From AC-32 sp963719275 (GTDB lineage Bacteria; Actinomycetota; Thermoleophilia; Gaiellales; Gaiellaceae), in contig CAVRBT010000005.1 in NCBI GenBank assembly GCA_963719275.1, positions 267,026 to 331,025 on the forward strand: a stretch of DNA of 64,000 bases, in the 5' to 3' direction. The translations under genes and the position numbers were made by a program. Positions 9,309-18,031 of the stretch are shown here, piece after piece. The notes below the pieces were generated by a model. It was given only the letters and a program-made list of their open reading frames with translations. It did no database searches and was not told where the DNA came from. Position 1 is the stretch's first letter; each line of letters starts with the position of its first letter.

Positions 9309-10164
9309 AACGGCGACCCACGTCGGGAGCGGGAAGGTTCGCGAGCTCTACGAGCTCGACGACGACCGGCTTCTGCTCGTCGCGAGCGACCGGATCTCGA
9401 CCTTCGACGTCGTGCTCCCGACCGAGATCCCGGACAAGGGCCGCGTCCTCACCGGGCTTTCGGCGTTCTGGTTCGCGCGCACGCGCGAGATCGTCCCGAA
9501 CCACCTGCTCGCGCTCCGCGCCGACGGGCGTTCGACCGAGTGCCGCCGTCTGGAGATGCTGCCGCTCGAGTGCGTCGTCCGCGGCTACCTCACCGGCTCA
9601 GGCTGGAAGGACTACGAGGCAACCGGAGCGGTCTGCGGCCATGTCCTGGCGGAAGGCCTGCGTGACTCGGACAGACTCCCGGAGCCGATCTTCACTCCAG
9701 CCACAAAGGCGCACGAGGGGCACGACGAGAACATCGACCGCGAGCGAGCTGCAGAGCTCATCGGGCAGGAACGGTTCGAGGAAGTCGAGCAGGTTTCGCT
9801 CGAGCTCTATCGCTTCGCGTCGGAGTACGCGTCCGAACGCGGGATCCTGCTCGCCGACACGAAGTTCGAGCTCGGCCTCGACGAGGAAGGGCGGCTCGTG
9901 CTCGGCGACGAGGCCTTCACGCCTGACTCCTCACGTTTCTGGCCGGCCGACGAGTACGAGCCGGGCCGCCCCCAGCCGTCGTTCGACAAGCAGTTCGTGC
10001 GGGACTACTGCGAGAGCCTCGGCTGGGACAAGACCGCGCCGGGACCGGAGCTGCCCGAGAACGTGATCGCCGGCACACGCGCCCGCTACGTCGAGGCGTT
10101 CGAGCGGCTGACCGGGCTCGACTTCGACGCCTACCTCGCCGACCCCGACGTGGTGCGCAGGTGA
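9301..10164 (+). CDS. purC: SAICAR synthetase
   Basis: Joins CAIR and aspartate to SAICAR with ATP. The 287 residues begin near GSGKVRELYEL and show LLVASDRISTFDVVLPT, ECVVRGYLTGSGWKDY and LADTKFELG, all PurC hallmarks. Length fits the longer (~290) form. ATG 9301 overlaps the purB stop and follows AAAGGAGG in the purB tail. Its TGA overlaps the GTG of purS. Confidence 0.96.
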
Positions 10165-10400
10165 GGGCGACCATCCTCGTTCGCCCGAAGCCCGGGATCC
10201 TCGACCCCCAGGGCGAAGCCGTGCGGAGCTCGCTGCGACAGCTGGGCTTCCACGTCGACGAGGCGCGGGTAGGGCGCGTGATCGATCTCGAGCTCGACGA
10301 CGGCGACGAGAGCGCCGCGCGTGCCGAGCTGCAGCGCGCCTGCGAGCAACTGCTGGCAAATCCGCTGATCGAGTCCTACGAGATCGCCCTCGAGACGTGA
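10161..10400 (+). CDS. purS: FGAM synthase subunit PurS
   Basis: Small subunit (79 aa) of the three-part formylglycinamidine ribonucleotide synthase; PurS dimers bridge PurQ and PurL. It starts MRATILVRPKPGILDPQGEA and has the expected ~80-residue ferredoxin-like fold pattern. GTGA overlaps join it to purC on one side and purQ on the other. The PurL partner is encoded 20 kb away at 30172. Confidence 0.94.
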   Translation: MRATILVRPKPGILDPQGEAVRSSLRQLGFHVDEARVGRVIDLELDDGDESAARAELQRACEQLLANPLIESYEIALET

Positions 10401-11095
10401 CCGACGGGCCGCGCCCGCACATCGCCGTCGTCACCTTCCCCGGCTCGAACGACGACCGCGACGCGGCCCTCGCGCTCGACCGGCTCGGGGCGGACGCCAC
10501 TCTCGTTTGGCACGCGGACCCGGAGCTCCCTGACGTGGCGGCAGTCGTCCTCCCGGGTGGCTTCTCGTACGGCGACTACCTCCGCTGCGGAGCGATCGCG
10601 CGCTTCGCCCCGGTGATGGACGCCGTCCGCCGCTTTGGCGACGAGGGCGGCCTCGTGCTGGGGATCTGCAACGGCTTCCAGGTGCTCTGCGAGGCCGGAC
10701 TCCTCCCCGGCGTCCTGCGCCCGAACGCATCACTGTCGTTCGTCTGCCGCGACGTCGCTCTCCGCGTCGAGCGCGCGGACACGCCGTTCACGAGCCGCGC
10801 CGAGCCCGGCCAGAGCCTCACCATCCCCGTCAAGCACGGCGAGGGCTGCTACTTCGCAGACGCCCAGCTCCTGCGGGAGCTGGAGGCGAACGGTCAGATC
10901 CTGCTCCGCTACGAGGAGAACCCGAACGGCTCCCTCGCCGCGATCGCCGGGGTCGCCAACGAGGCGAGGAACGTCTTCGGCCTGATGCCGCACCCGGAGC
11001 ACGCCGTCGACCCGCTGCTCGGATCGACCGACGGCGTCCTGATCCTCGGCTCGCTCGTGGACGCCGCGCGCGAGCGCGTGCTCACGGCGGCCTGA
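10397..11095 (+). CDS. purQ: FGAM synthase glutaminase subunit PurQ
   Basis: Class I glutamine amidotransferase that supplies ammonia to PurL. The 232 residues carry the VVTFPGSNDDRDA start, LPGGFSYGDYLRCGAIA, the nucleophile Cys in LGICNGFQVL and the His/Glu pair in MPHPEHA. It overlaps purS by 4 nt and ends the cluster. Its last 14 nt overlap the convergent small gene at 11082. Confidence 0.96.
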   Translation: MTDGPRPHIAVVTFPGSNDDRDAALALDRLGADATLVWHADPELPDVAAVVLPGGFSYGDYLRCGAIARFAPVMDAVRRFGDEGGLVLGICNGFQVLCEAGLLPGVLRPNASLSFVCRDVALRVERADTPFTSRAEPGQSLTIPVKHGEGCYFADAQLLRELEANGQILLRYEENPNGSLAAIAGVANEARNVFGLMPHPEHAVDPLLGSTDGVLILGSLVDAARERVLTAA

Positions 11096-11348
11096 GCCCC
11101 AGCGCCTCGGCCAAGCCCGGCCGCTCGGCGAGACCCGCCCGCAACCGCTCGAGGTCGCGCTTGCGCAACGTCACCGGCCCGCGGCGTGCCGAGCCGCCGG
11201 TCGTGTACGCGAAGCGCACCAGCTGCTCGCCGCTCGGTGCCTCGAGCAGCTGAACGACCGACGAGAAACGCTTCTCGCCCGCCCGTTGCGCCAGGGTCAG
11301 CTCCTCCAGGAGCTCCGCCTGCCCCCATGGTGTCGCCGCCTTTGCCAT
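11082..11348 (-). CDS. Small protein of unknown function
   Basis: Unrecognised 88-residue soluble protein, rich in Ala, Arg and Leu, with RFSSVVQLLEAPSGEQLVRF and a basic TLRKRDLERLRAGL helix. No catalytic motif or membrane segment. ATG 11348 starts it. It overlaps purQ tail to tail by 14 nt and lies downstream of the Erm-like gene with a 27-nt gap, so the two may be co-transcribed. The clean reading frame makes a real gene likely. Confidence 0.55.
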   Translation of the reverse strand: MAKAATPWGQAELLEELTLAQRAGEKRFSSVVQLLEAPSGEQLVRFAYTTGGSARRGPVTLRKRDLERLRAGLAERPGLAEALGLRPP

Positions 11349-11375
11349 CGCGAAGTCACCGTAGCCGGACGGCTG

Positions 11376-12119
11376 TCACGGGTGTGAAACACCTTCGTGT
11401 CGAGACCGTGCTGAAGCCGTAGCCGCCAGGTAGCGCGCAGCCCAATCGTGTGGGTCGAGCCGCCTCGGCTCGGCCCGGGCGACTCGCCGGCCCTCGCGGA
11501 AACCGCGCGCGACGAAGTGGCGGTAGCCCGCCGCCAGCTCCTCCGAGACCAGCGGTCGTGGCCGCCGCTCGAGGACCAGCACACCCGCATCCACGGAAGG
11601 CGGCGGCTCGAATGCCGTGGGCGGAAGACGCCGGTCGACGCGCGTCTCGTACCACGCGCCCCACACGACGCCGTTCACAGTGCTGGGCCACGGCAGGCCG
11701 CGCTTCATCGCGACTCCCCACTGCACCACGAGGTCTGCGCGCACGAGCGGCACGCGCGGGTCGTCGAGCAGGTGGCGCAGAATCTCGTTCGTTCCGTGGA
11801 ACGGCGGGTTCGCGACGACGCGGAAGGGCTCCGAGGGGAGCTCGACGTCGCGGGCGTCCGCCTCGACCACCTGCACGTTCGGCCATCGACCGCGCAGCCG
11901 CTCGGCCAGGCGCGGGTCGAGCTCGACCGCGACAACGCGCCGCGCAGCCCGGGCGAGCTCGGCGGTCAGCCGGCCGGTTCCGGCGCCGAGGTCGAGCACG
12001 AGGTCGTCGGGACCGACGCGCGCATCGCGGACGAGCTCCGCCGCAACCGCCCTCCGGAGGAAGTGCTGACTAGGAGCGCGCCGTGGACGGCGCGCGGTAC
12101 GCGCGCGCCGCTCGGACAC
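11376..12119 (-). CDS. Erm-type rRNA adenine N6-methyltransferase
   Basis: Member of the KsgA/Erm family, which methylates adenines in rRNA; Erm proteins act on 23S A2058 and give macrolide-lincosamide-streptogramin resistance. The 247 residues show SQHFLRR at the N-terminus, motif I LDLGAGTGRLTAEL, motif IV NPPFHGTNEILRHLL and AFEPPPSVDAGVLVLERRPR. NPPF replaces the NIPY of Erm and NLPY of KsgA, and the overall pattern is closer to actinobacterial Erm. GTG 12119 is the start. Three 10-nt direct repeats lie upstream. Substrate and resistance are inferred. Confidence 0.82.
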   Translation of the reverse strand: MSERRARTARRPRRAPSQHFLRRAVAAELVRDARVGPDDLVLDLGAGTGRLTAELARAARRVVAVELDPRLAERLRGRWPNVQVVEADARDVELPSEPFRVVANPPFHGTNEILRHLLDDPRVPLVRADLVVQWGVAMKRGLPWPSTVNGVVWGAWYETRVDRRLPPTAFEPPPSVDAGVLVLERRPRPLVSEELAAGYRHFVARGFREGRRVARAEPRRLDPHDWAARYLAATASARSRHEGVSHP

Positions 12120-12160
12120 GAACCATCACCGTGACCGACGTCATCGCTCCAGATCATATG

Positions 12161-12190
12161 GGTGTAAGCGGGTGAATCCGGGTGAAACCG
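12161..12190. promoter_or_regulatory. Three 10-nt direct repeats between divergent genes
   Basis: GGTGTAAGCG, GGTGAATCCG and GGTGAAACCG follow each other without gaps. They lie between the Erm-like gene (starts 12119, minus) and the CHRD gene (starts 12249, plus). On the minus strand TATGAT (12158-12153) is a possible -10 beside them. One-helical-turn spacing suggests a regulator-binding array. Confidence 0.45.
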
Positions 12191-12248
12191 TTCCTGCTCC
12201 ACCGTGGTAGGTACAGGGAAGGCTCAGGCAGTCCTCACGGGAGGTGAG

Positions 12249-12803
12249 ATGAAGACCCTTCGTGTCAAGCTGGCGCTCGCCCTCGGTGCCGTGGCCGCGT
12301 TGTCGATTGCCGTCGTGGCGATCGCGGCCGCTCACGGTGATCACGGCATCCGCGAGAAGCTGTCCGGCTACCAGGAAGTCCCGGCGCTGTCGACAACCGG
12401 GCACGGCACGTTCCGGGCGACGATCGACCGGAAGGACCAGGAGATCCACTACGTGCTGACCTTCGGCGGGCTCGAGACCAACGCCACGCAGTCGCACATC
12501 CACTTCGAGAACAGGACGAACAGCGGCCCGATCGTCGTGTTCTTGTGCACGAACCTCGGCAACGGGCCGCCCGGGACGCAAGCGTGCCCGGCGGCCGGCG
12601 GGACGATCAGCGGGACGATCCGGCCTGCCGACGTCGGCGCGGGAGCGGCCGGGCAGGGCCTCGCGGCCGGCGAGTTCGACGAGCTCGTCCGGGCGATCAA
12701 GGCCGGCGCCACGTACGTGAACGTCCACTCGGTCGGCCGCCCGGCCGGCGAGATCCGGGCGCAGCTCGTGCACGGCAACCACGACAAGGACAAGCACCAC
12801 TAG
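12249..12803 (+). CDS. Secreted CHRD-domain protein
   Basis: A 184-residue exported protein. A signal peptide occupies about residues 1-28 (basic MKTLRVK, then a long Ala/Leu/Val core ending AHGDHG). The rest is a CHRD (chordin-type) beta domain with LSGYQEVPALSTTGHGTF, HIHF, a Cys pair in CTNLGNG and ACPAAGG, and VNVHSVGRPAGEIRAQL. It ends in a His/Asp/Lys-rich tail that could bind metal. Start ATG 12249 follows GGGAGGTGAG. The molecular role of bacterial CHRD proteins is not settled. A very strong terminator follows. Confidence 0.88.
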   Translation: MKTLRVKLALALGAVAALSIAVVAIAAAHGDHGIREKLSGYQEVPALSTTGHGTFRATIDRKDQEIHYVLTFGGLETNATQSHIHFENRTNSGPIVVFLCTNLGNGPPGTQACPAAGGTISGTIRPADVGAGAAGQGLAAGEFDELVRAIKAGATYVNVHSVGRPAGEIRAQLVHGNHDKDKHH

Positions 12804-12812
12804 GACCTCAAC

Positions 12813-12844
12813 GGAGAGCCCGGGCCGGCCGGCCCGGGCTCTCC
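12813..12844 (+). terminator. Strong hairpin terminator after CHRD gene
   Basis: GGAGAGCCCGGGCC and GGCCCGGGCTCTCC form a perfect 14-bp stem with a 4-nt loop, 9 nt after the stop codon. Only a short pyrimidine run follows. Confidence 0.7.
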
Positions 12845-12865
12845 TCGTCAGGCGTGGGCTCGCGC

Positions 12866-12871
12866 TAGCGT
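12866..12871 (+). promoter_or_regulatory. Leaderless -10 element for the serine hydrolase remnant
   Basis: TAGCGT, 6 nt before GTG 12878. The promoter pattern survives although the gene is broken. Confidence 0.4.
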
Positions 12872-12877
12872 CTCGGC

Positions 12878-13532
12878 GTGACCCGGTTCGAGACCGTGTC
12901 CGAGGCGGCGCGCGAATCGCTCGAGCGCTTCGGCGTGCCCGCGGCAGCGATCGGCATCGACCACGAGGGGGTCGAAGCGGTGGCCGGCTGCGGGGTCACG
13001 AGCATGGAGAACCCGCTCGATGTCGATCCGAACACCTCCTCACGCACACCGGAGGCTGGTTCGGCGACCACTTCGCCGACCCGAGCCGAGGCGACGACGC
13101 ACTCGAGCGGATCGTGGCCGAGGTCGCCGGGCTCCCACAGCTGGCCCCGCTCGGTGAGATCTGGTCGTACTGCAATTCGGGCATCTCGGACAGGAGGTGG
13201 GCCCGCTCGGCGCCCGGGCGATCGCCCGCATGCGCGAGCCGCAGGTCGAGACCGACGAGCCCGGACGCAGCATGGCGCTCACTTGGTTCGTACGCGAGCT
13301 CGATGGCATCCGGCTTGCCGAACACGGCGGGGGCACGAACGGGCAGCAGTCGTTCTTCTCGATCGCCCCTGAAGCAGGGTTCGCCCTCGCAATCGTGACC
13401 AACCACCGCGTCTTCGTCCCCGAAGGAACGTTCGAGGGCGCGCGCGGCGACTTCGTACGCGACGGCGAGGGCCGGATTGCCTGGTTCCGCTCGGGCGGCC
13501 GCCTGCACGCCGCACCGCGTGACCGGAACTAG
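12878..13532 (+). pseudogene. Decayed beta-lactamase-fold serine hydrolase
   Basis: Three pieces in different frames resemble one serine hydrolase (class C beta-lactamase/esterase family). From 12878 a fragment reads FGVPAAAIGIDHEGVEAVAG. From about 13030 another frame gives LLTHTGGWFGD and the YxN-like WSYCNSG. From 13197 a third gives HGGGTNGQQSFFSIAPEAG, the C-terminal HxG region. The SxxK nucleophile block is missing between the first two pieces and more is missing after YCNSG, so it cannot be active. Its TAG shares CTAG (13529-13532) with the convergent VOC gene. Confidence 0.78.
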
Positions 13533-13919
13533 CGCGAGCCCTCGATCAGCTCGATGCGGTAGCCGTCAGGGTCCTGGACGAAGCAGAGCCGCGAGCCGCC
13601 CTCGCGCACCGAGTACGGCGGGCGCTCCGGCTCGATGCCTTGCTCCGCCAGCCGCTCGAGCGTGCCGTCGAGGTTCTCGACGCCGACGGCGATGTGGCCG
13701 TAGCCGCTGCCGAGGTCGTACGTGCGCCCGTCGTGGTTGAACGTCAGCTCCAGGACGTTCCCCTGGTCGCCGAGCGAGAAGAAGTAGTTCGTCGCCTCCG
13801 TCTCGCCGTCGCGCACGATGTCGAACTGGCTGCTGAACGTCGAAGCCGAGCGCCTCGTAGAAGGTGCGGCTGCGCTCGGGATCGGTGATGCGGTACATCG
13901 TGTGGAGGTATCGGGTCAT
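13529..13919 (-). pseudogene. VOC/glyoxalase I-like gene, copy 1 (frameshifted)
   Basis: Glyoxalase I-like vicinal-oxygen-chelate protein. The N-terminus (MTRYLHTMYRITDPERS) and the rest (NYFFSLGDQGNVLELTFNH through QDPDGYRIELIEGSR) are in different frames. Compared with copy 2 at 18032 an extra base follows the GFD codons near 13,840. The metal-site His and Glu positions (HTM, ELT, GHIAVGV, IELIE) are all present, so a sequencing error could hide an intact gene. TACGAT lies 6 nt before ATG 13919. Confidence 0.75.
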
Positions 13920-13925
13920 TGGGAG

Positions 13926-13931
13926 ATCGTA
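13926..13931 (-). promoter_or_regulatory. Leaderless -10 element for VOC copy 1
   Basis: TACGAT on the minus strand, 6 nt before ATG 13919. Confidence 0.45.
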
Positions 13932-13941
13932 CGCCGACCGT

Positions 13942-16900
13942 CTACGCGCGTCGTCGGCAAAGCGCCGCGAGATCGACGCCGTAAGCCGCGGCCGGGAAGA
14001 TCCGGCAGCCACGGTCGGGGCGAAGAGCTCTCCCGGCGCCGGTTGCCGATCGCAACGAGCGGAACGTCGCGCACGACCAGCCGGTCGGCCAGCGCCGCGG
14101 CAGCGGCTTGACGCCCGCTGCCGGACAGGCGGTTCACCCTCGCGACCGCGTCTATCACCCAGGCGTCACCCACGTGCGCGGCACGCTGTACCCCGGCGAG
14201 AAGACGCGCGTGAGAAAGGCGGCCCCATCGGGGGCTCGGCCGATGAGGCCGTTGTCCAGCAGGTCGATCTGGGGGCGTCCTGTTTCGAGCAGGCGACGCA
14301 CCTGATGCTCGTCGAGCGGCTTGAGCTCCAGTCGGATGCCGATTGCGCGGAGCTCCGCTTTCACCAGGCGAGCTTCCCGGAGAAAACCTGCGTCGCCGGA
14401 CTGGTCGAACCCCATCAACGCCTGGAGGCGGCGCCCGTGCATCAGCGCTCTCGCCCTGGCGAGAGCCGGCCGGAGCGGATAGAGCTGCCGGTCGCGGAAG
14501 TCGCCCGTCACCGGCGGCAGGAGTTGGTCGGTCGGAACCGAGTGCCAGATCGGGGCGATGGCCGTGCGGTCGACAGCGAATGCGACGGCCCTCCGCACCG
14601 TCGAATCGGCGAACGGTCCGCGGCCGGCGTTCAGCAGGAGGTAGGTCGTATGCGCCAGCGGTGCGGCGACGTACCGCAACCGATCCGAGGATGCGTCTCC
14701 GTACCGCTCCGCAAGTGGGCTGTCGGGGTCGAGGCGGGGGTCGCTGAAAGCCGTAGAGGTGTGACCCGATGACACGATGCCGTCCCAACCTCCGTGCCGG
14801 ATCCGGTCGAGCGCGACGCCAACGTCGACGCCTTCCCGGAGAGCGATCGCGTCGAGAGCGTGCGGCCGCCGGCCGTGGTAGTAGGGATTCCGCTTCAGGA
14901 TGGCGTACTTGTTGTCCCGCCACTCGGCGAGGTAGTAGGGGCCTGCAGACGGGATCGTGGACGCGTTTGCGCCTATGCGGTGGTTTCCGGCTCCGCGGAG
15001 AAAAGGGGTGCCCCGCGGAACCGGGCAGAAAGCGGTGCTTGACAGTCGCTGGAGGAAATCGGCCGACGGTTTGGTGAGCGTGATCGAGAGACGGTTGCCG
15101 GCGGCGCGGAGACCGGAGATGTGCCGCGCCTTCCTCCTCCGAAACGCCTGCTCGCCCTGGATGTCCTGGACGTAGAACGCCGCCGGGCCACTGTTCATGG
15201 GATCAGGCGCGAGCTCGTGCGAGAGCGCGCGCTCAATCGAGTAGCGGAATGTCTTCGCCGTGAGCGCCTCGGACTGGCGGCGAGAAACGGTAGCCGCGCC
15301 GGATCCTGAACGTGTATGTGCGCCGGTCGCGCGAAAGCGCCGGCATCGCAGCCGCCACCTCGGGTCGGAGGTGCACGCCCACCGGCGCCGGATTGTCCGG
15401 GTGGTTCAGGAGGTTCGCGCAGGTGGCGAACTCGATCTGGGCAGCCGCATAGTCCCAGTTCAGCGCCGGCTCCTCTCCCCCCAACGCGCCCTGCTTCGAG
15501 AACATGCGGAGGACGTTTCCCTCGAGAGCGTCGATGCGATCCTCGGTCGTCCGGCCGGGCTCAAGCGCCGCCAGCAACACTCCTTTCCCCGCGACCACGG
15601 CGGAGACCGGATGGCCGAAGCGATACACCGTCTGCTCGTCGGTAGCGGCGTCGATTCGACTCACGGTGCCGACATCCTCGTTGCGAACCCACAGCGCGCC
15701 CTCGCCGAAGGACGCTCCCGTGGCACCCTGGCCGGTGTAATACTGCGCCGCCATCCGGCCCGTTCGATCGATCTTGTAGACGAGGCCCTTCGCCGGGTCG
15801 GTCGTCCAGCCGAAACCGCCCCCGACGGCGATGGCGTTCCCGGCGGAGTTGGGGCCGAAGAACGGATCGTTGTTTTCGACGTCCTGCACGGGAGTCACGA
15901 CCCCTGTCTGCGTGTCGATCACGTCGACGCCCGCGCTGTCGTTGGCCCAGACGACGCCGTGATCGACGGCGAGGTCCACGTGGTGGGCGACGCCGTCGCG
16001 CCGGTAGCGGATCTTTCCCGTCCCAGGATCGAGGGCGATCACCTGCCCGGCGCCGACGTCTCGCCCGACCCAGACCAGGCCGCCGGCGACCGCGACGCCT
16101 TCGGCCTCGCCTTCTGCATGGGTGATCTTGTCCAGCTTGAAGCGGTCGACCTCCTTTCCGAGCCTGGGGTCGATCTTGACGAGGTCGTCGCCCGCGCCGG
16201 CCCAGAGGGCGTTCCGGCCGACCGCGAAGGGCCTGGCCGCTCGCGAGGCGCCGACTCCGCTCGGCAGCCCGGCCTGCGTCAACACCTTGCCGGTCTTCGG
16301 GTCGAGCTCGACGAACGAGGGCGGGCTGAAGTTGAGCAGCCAGATGTGCCCGCCGGCGTACACGGGGGCGGCCGGCGCGCCGAGCTGCGTGGGCGGGAGG
16401 AACGCGATCTGCTTCTGGGTCTTCGCGTCGAGGAGTGTCGTGCCCGCTCGGTATGCCGCAGCCGCCTTTCCTCCTCCCAGGCGAGGCACGAGCAGCCCCA
16501 GCGCGACGGCCAAGGCGATCACGCAGGCCGCGGCAATCACGAGAATCCGCCGCCGCGCTGGCGGCGGCCGGTCCGCTGCAGGACGTGGCTCCTCGCCGGG
16601 CTCGGCAGCCGTGGGCGGCTCCGGCGGCCAAAGCGACTCGTCCTGGCGCAGCATCGCCTGCTCCAGCTCACGCAGCCGCCGGCTCGGGTCGATCCCGAGC
16701 TCCTCGACGAGCGCTCCTCGTGCGTGCTGGTAGGCCTGAAGCGCCTCAGCCTGTCGACCGGAGCGGTAGAGGGCGAGCATGAGCTGCGCGTGGAAGCCTT
16801 CGCGGAGGGGATGCTCGGCGACGAGGCGCTCGAGCTCCGAGGCGAGATCGGCGTGGCGGCCGAGCGCCAGGTCGACCTCGATCCGCTCCTCCATCGCCGC

Positions 16901-17383
16901 GAGGCGCAGCTCCTCGAGACGACCGGCCTCGAGCTGCGCGAACCGTTCGTAGGCCAGGTCGGCAAGCGGCGGGCCCCGCCAGAGCGCGAGCGCGTCGCGC
17001 AGCTTCGTCGAGGCCCCGGCGAGATCACCGCTCGAGCGCACGGCGCGCGCTTCGTCCCGGAGGCGCTCGAAGCGGTGCAGGTCGAGCTGCTCGGGCTCGA
17101 GCTGCAGGACGTAGCCCGGCGGCCGGGTCAAGAGTTTGTGGCCGGAGGCCTCGTCGCCGCTGCCGAGCAGCTTGCGCAGCCTCGAGACGTGGCCGTGCAG
17201 CGCGGTCGCCGCGGCCTGCGGCGGCTCCTCGCCCCAGAGCTCCTCGATCAGTCGGTCGCTGGAGACAACCTCGTTCGCGTGTAACAGCAGGAGCGCCAGG
17301 AGCGCGCGGCGCTTCTGACCCCCGAGCTCGAGCGCTCGCCCGTCATCGTGGACCTCGAGCGGCCCGAGCAGCCGGAACTCCAC
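13942..17383 (-). pseudogene. SARP/BTAD regulator fused to ABC substrate-binding domain (frameshifted)
   Basis: One long gene in several frames. From GTG 17383: winged-helix OmpR-type DNA-binding domain (about residues 1-95), BTAD tetratricopeptide domain (100-245), a Pro-rich linker, one membrane helix (280-300) and a repeat-rich beta-propeller-like part (about 305-610), then the start of an SBP_bac_5 peptide-binding domain. The first frame ends at 15233; the domain continues from about 15280 in another frame (GPAAFYVQDIQGEQAF) and again after about 14170 and 14020, ending GCRIFPAAAYGVDLAALC before TAG 13942. At least three frameshifts mean either pseudogene or poor sequence. If intact it would be a membrane-tethered sensor-regulator. 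Confidence 0.75.
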
Positions 17384-17404
17384 GTGATCGCCTCCTCATG
17401 CCCA

Positions 17405-17424
17405 CGCTAACACGGGCATTAGCG
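17405..17424. promoter_or_regulatory. Inverted repeat between divergent genes
   Basis: CGCTAA (17405-17410) and TTAGCG (17419-17424) are perfect arms with an 8-nt spacer, and a related GTTAG occurs at 17451. They lie between the SARP gene (minus, 17383) and the secreted-protein gene (plus, 17525), a natural place for the SARP to bind. Binding is inferred. Confidence 0.4.
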
Positions 17425-17524
17425 GCGGAACAGTCCCCGCGAAGCCTGGCGTTAGGGCCGTGTTCGATGGTCGCCGCAAGAGGTCGCGCCAGGAGCGACC
17501 CAGACCGGAGGAAGGAGGCAGAAG

Positions 17525-17917
17525 ATGTTCGACCGGACTCTCATGGTTCGGAGATTCGTCGTCCTAGGGGCCGCAGTCGCCGCGACGGCGACCGCCGCTC
17601 CTCTCGCAACCGCCGACCCAGCCCCGCTCTTCATCCCGCGCACCCAGCAAGCCTGGCCGCGGCCCGGCGAGGGCCTATCCGGGGCAGACCGCGGATGGCT
17701 GAGCACGCGGCAGACGACGCCGCGGCTCGGGGAGGGTCTGAACGGGACCGACCGGAGCTGGCTGACGTCGAGCCCCAACGGCGGCGACATTGCCGTCCCG
17801 TCGGACAGTTTTGAGTGGGGCGACGCCGCAATCGGGGCGGGCACGGCCACCGCTACGCTGCTTGTCCTCGCCGGTAGCGCCGTTGCCATCCGCAGGCGCT
17901 TCTCGCCTGCGCAGTGA
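17525..17917 (+). CDS. Small exported protein with a duplicated GEGL motif
   Basis: Unrecognised 130-residue protein. It has a signal-like N-terminus (VRRFVVLGAAVAATATAAPLATA), then two copies of a short unit, PRPGEGLSGADRGWL and PRLGEGLNGTDRSWL, and a C-terminal membrane helix (TATATLLVLAGSAVAI) followed by RRRF, the layout of a surface protein held by a C-terminal anchor. ATG 17525 follows GGAGGAAGGAGG. It is divergent from the SARP fusion and may be its target. A hairpin terminator follows. Confidence 0.68.
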   Translation: MFDRTLMVRRFVVLGAAVAATATAAPLATADPAPLFIPRTQQAWPRPGEGLSGADRGWLSTRQTTPRLGEGLNGTDRSWLTSSPNGGDIAVPSDSFEWGDAAIGAGTATATLLVLAGSAVAIRRRFSPAQ

Positions 17918-17931
17918 CGATTCTTTTTCCT

Positions 17932-17964
17932 GGTGAGCGGGCCCGGAGGTCGGGACCGCTCACC
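17932..17964 (+). terminator. Hairpin after small exported protein gene
   Basis: GGTGAGCGG and CCGCTCACC pair perfectly, with inner CCCG/CGGG, 14 nt after the stop. A T-rich run precedes rather than follows it. Confidence 0.55.
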
Positions 17965-18031
17965 ACCCGCGACGCGCCCTGAGACCGGAGATGCGAGGTC
18001 AGTCGCCGCGCATTGAACTCGACGTTCGAAG

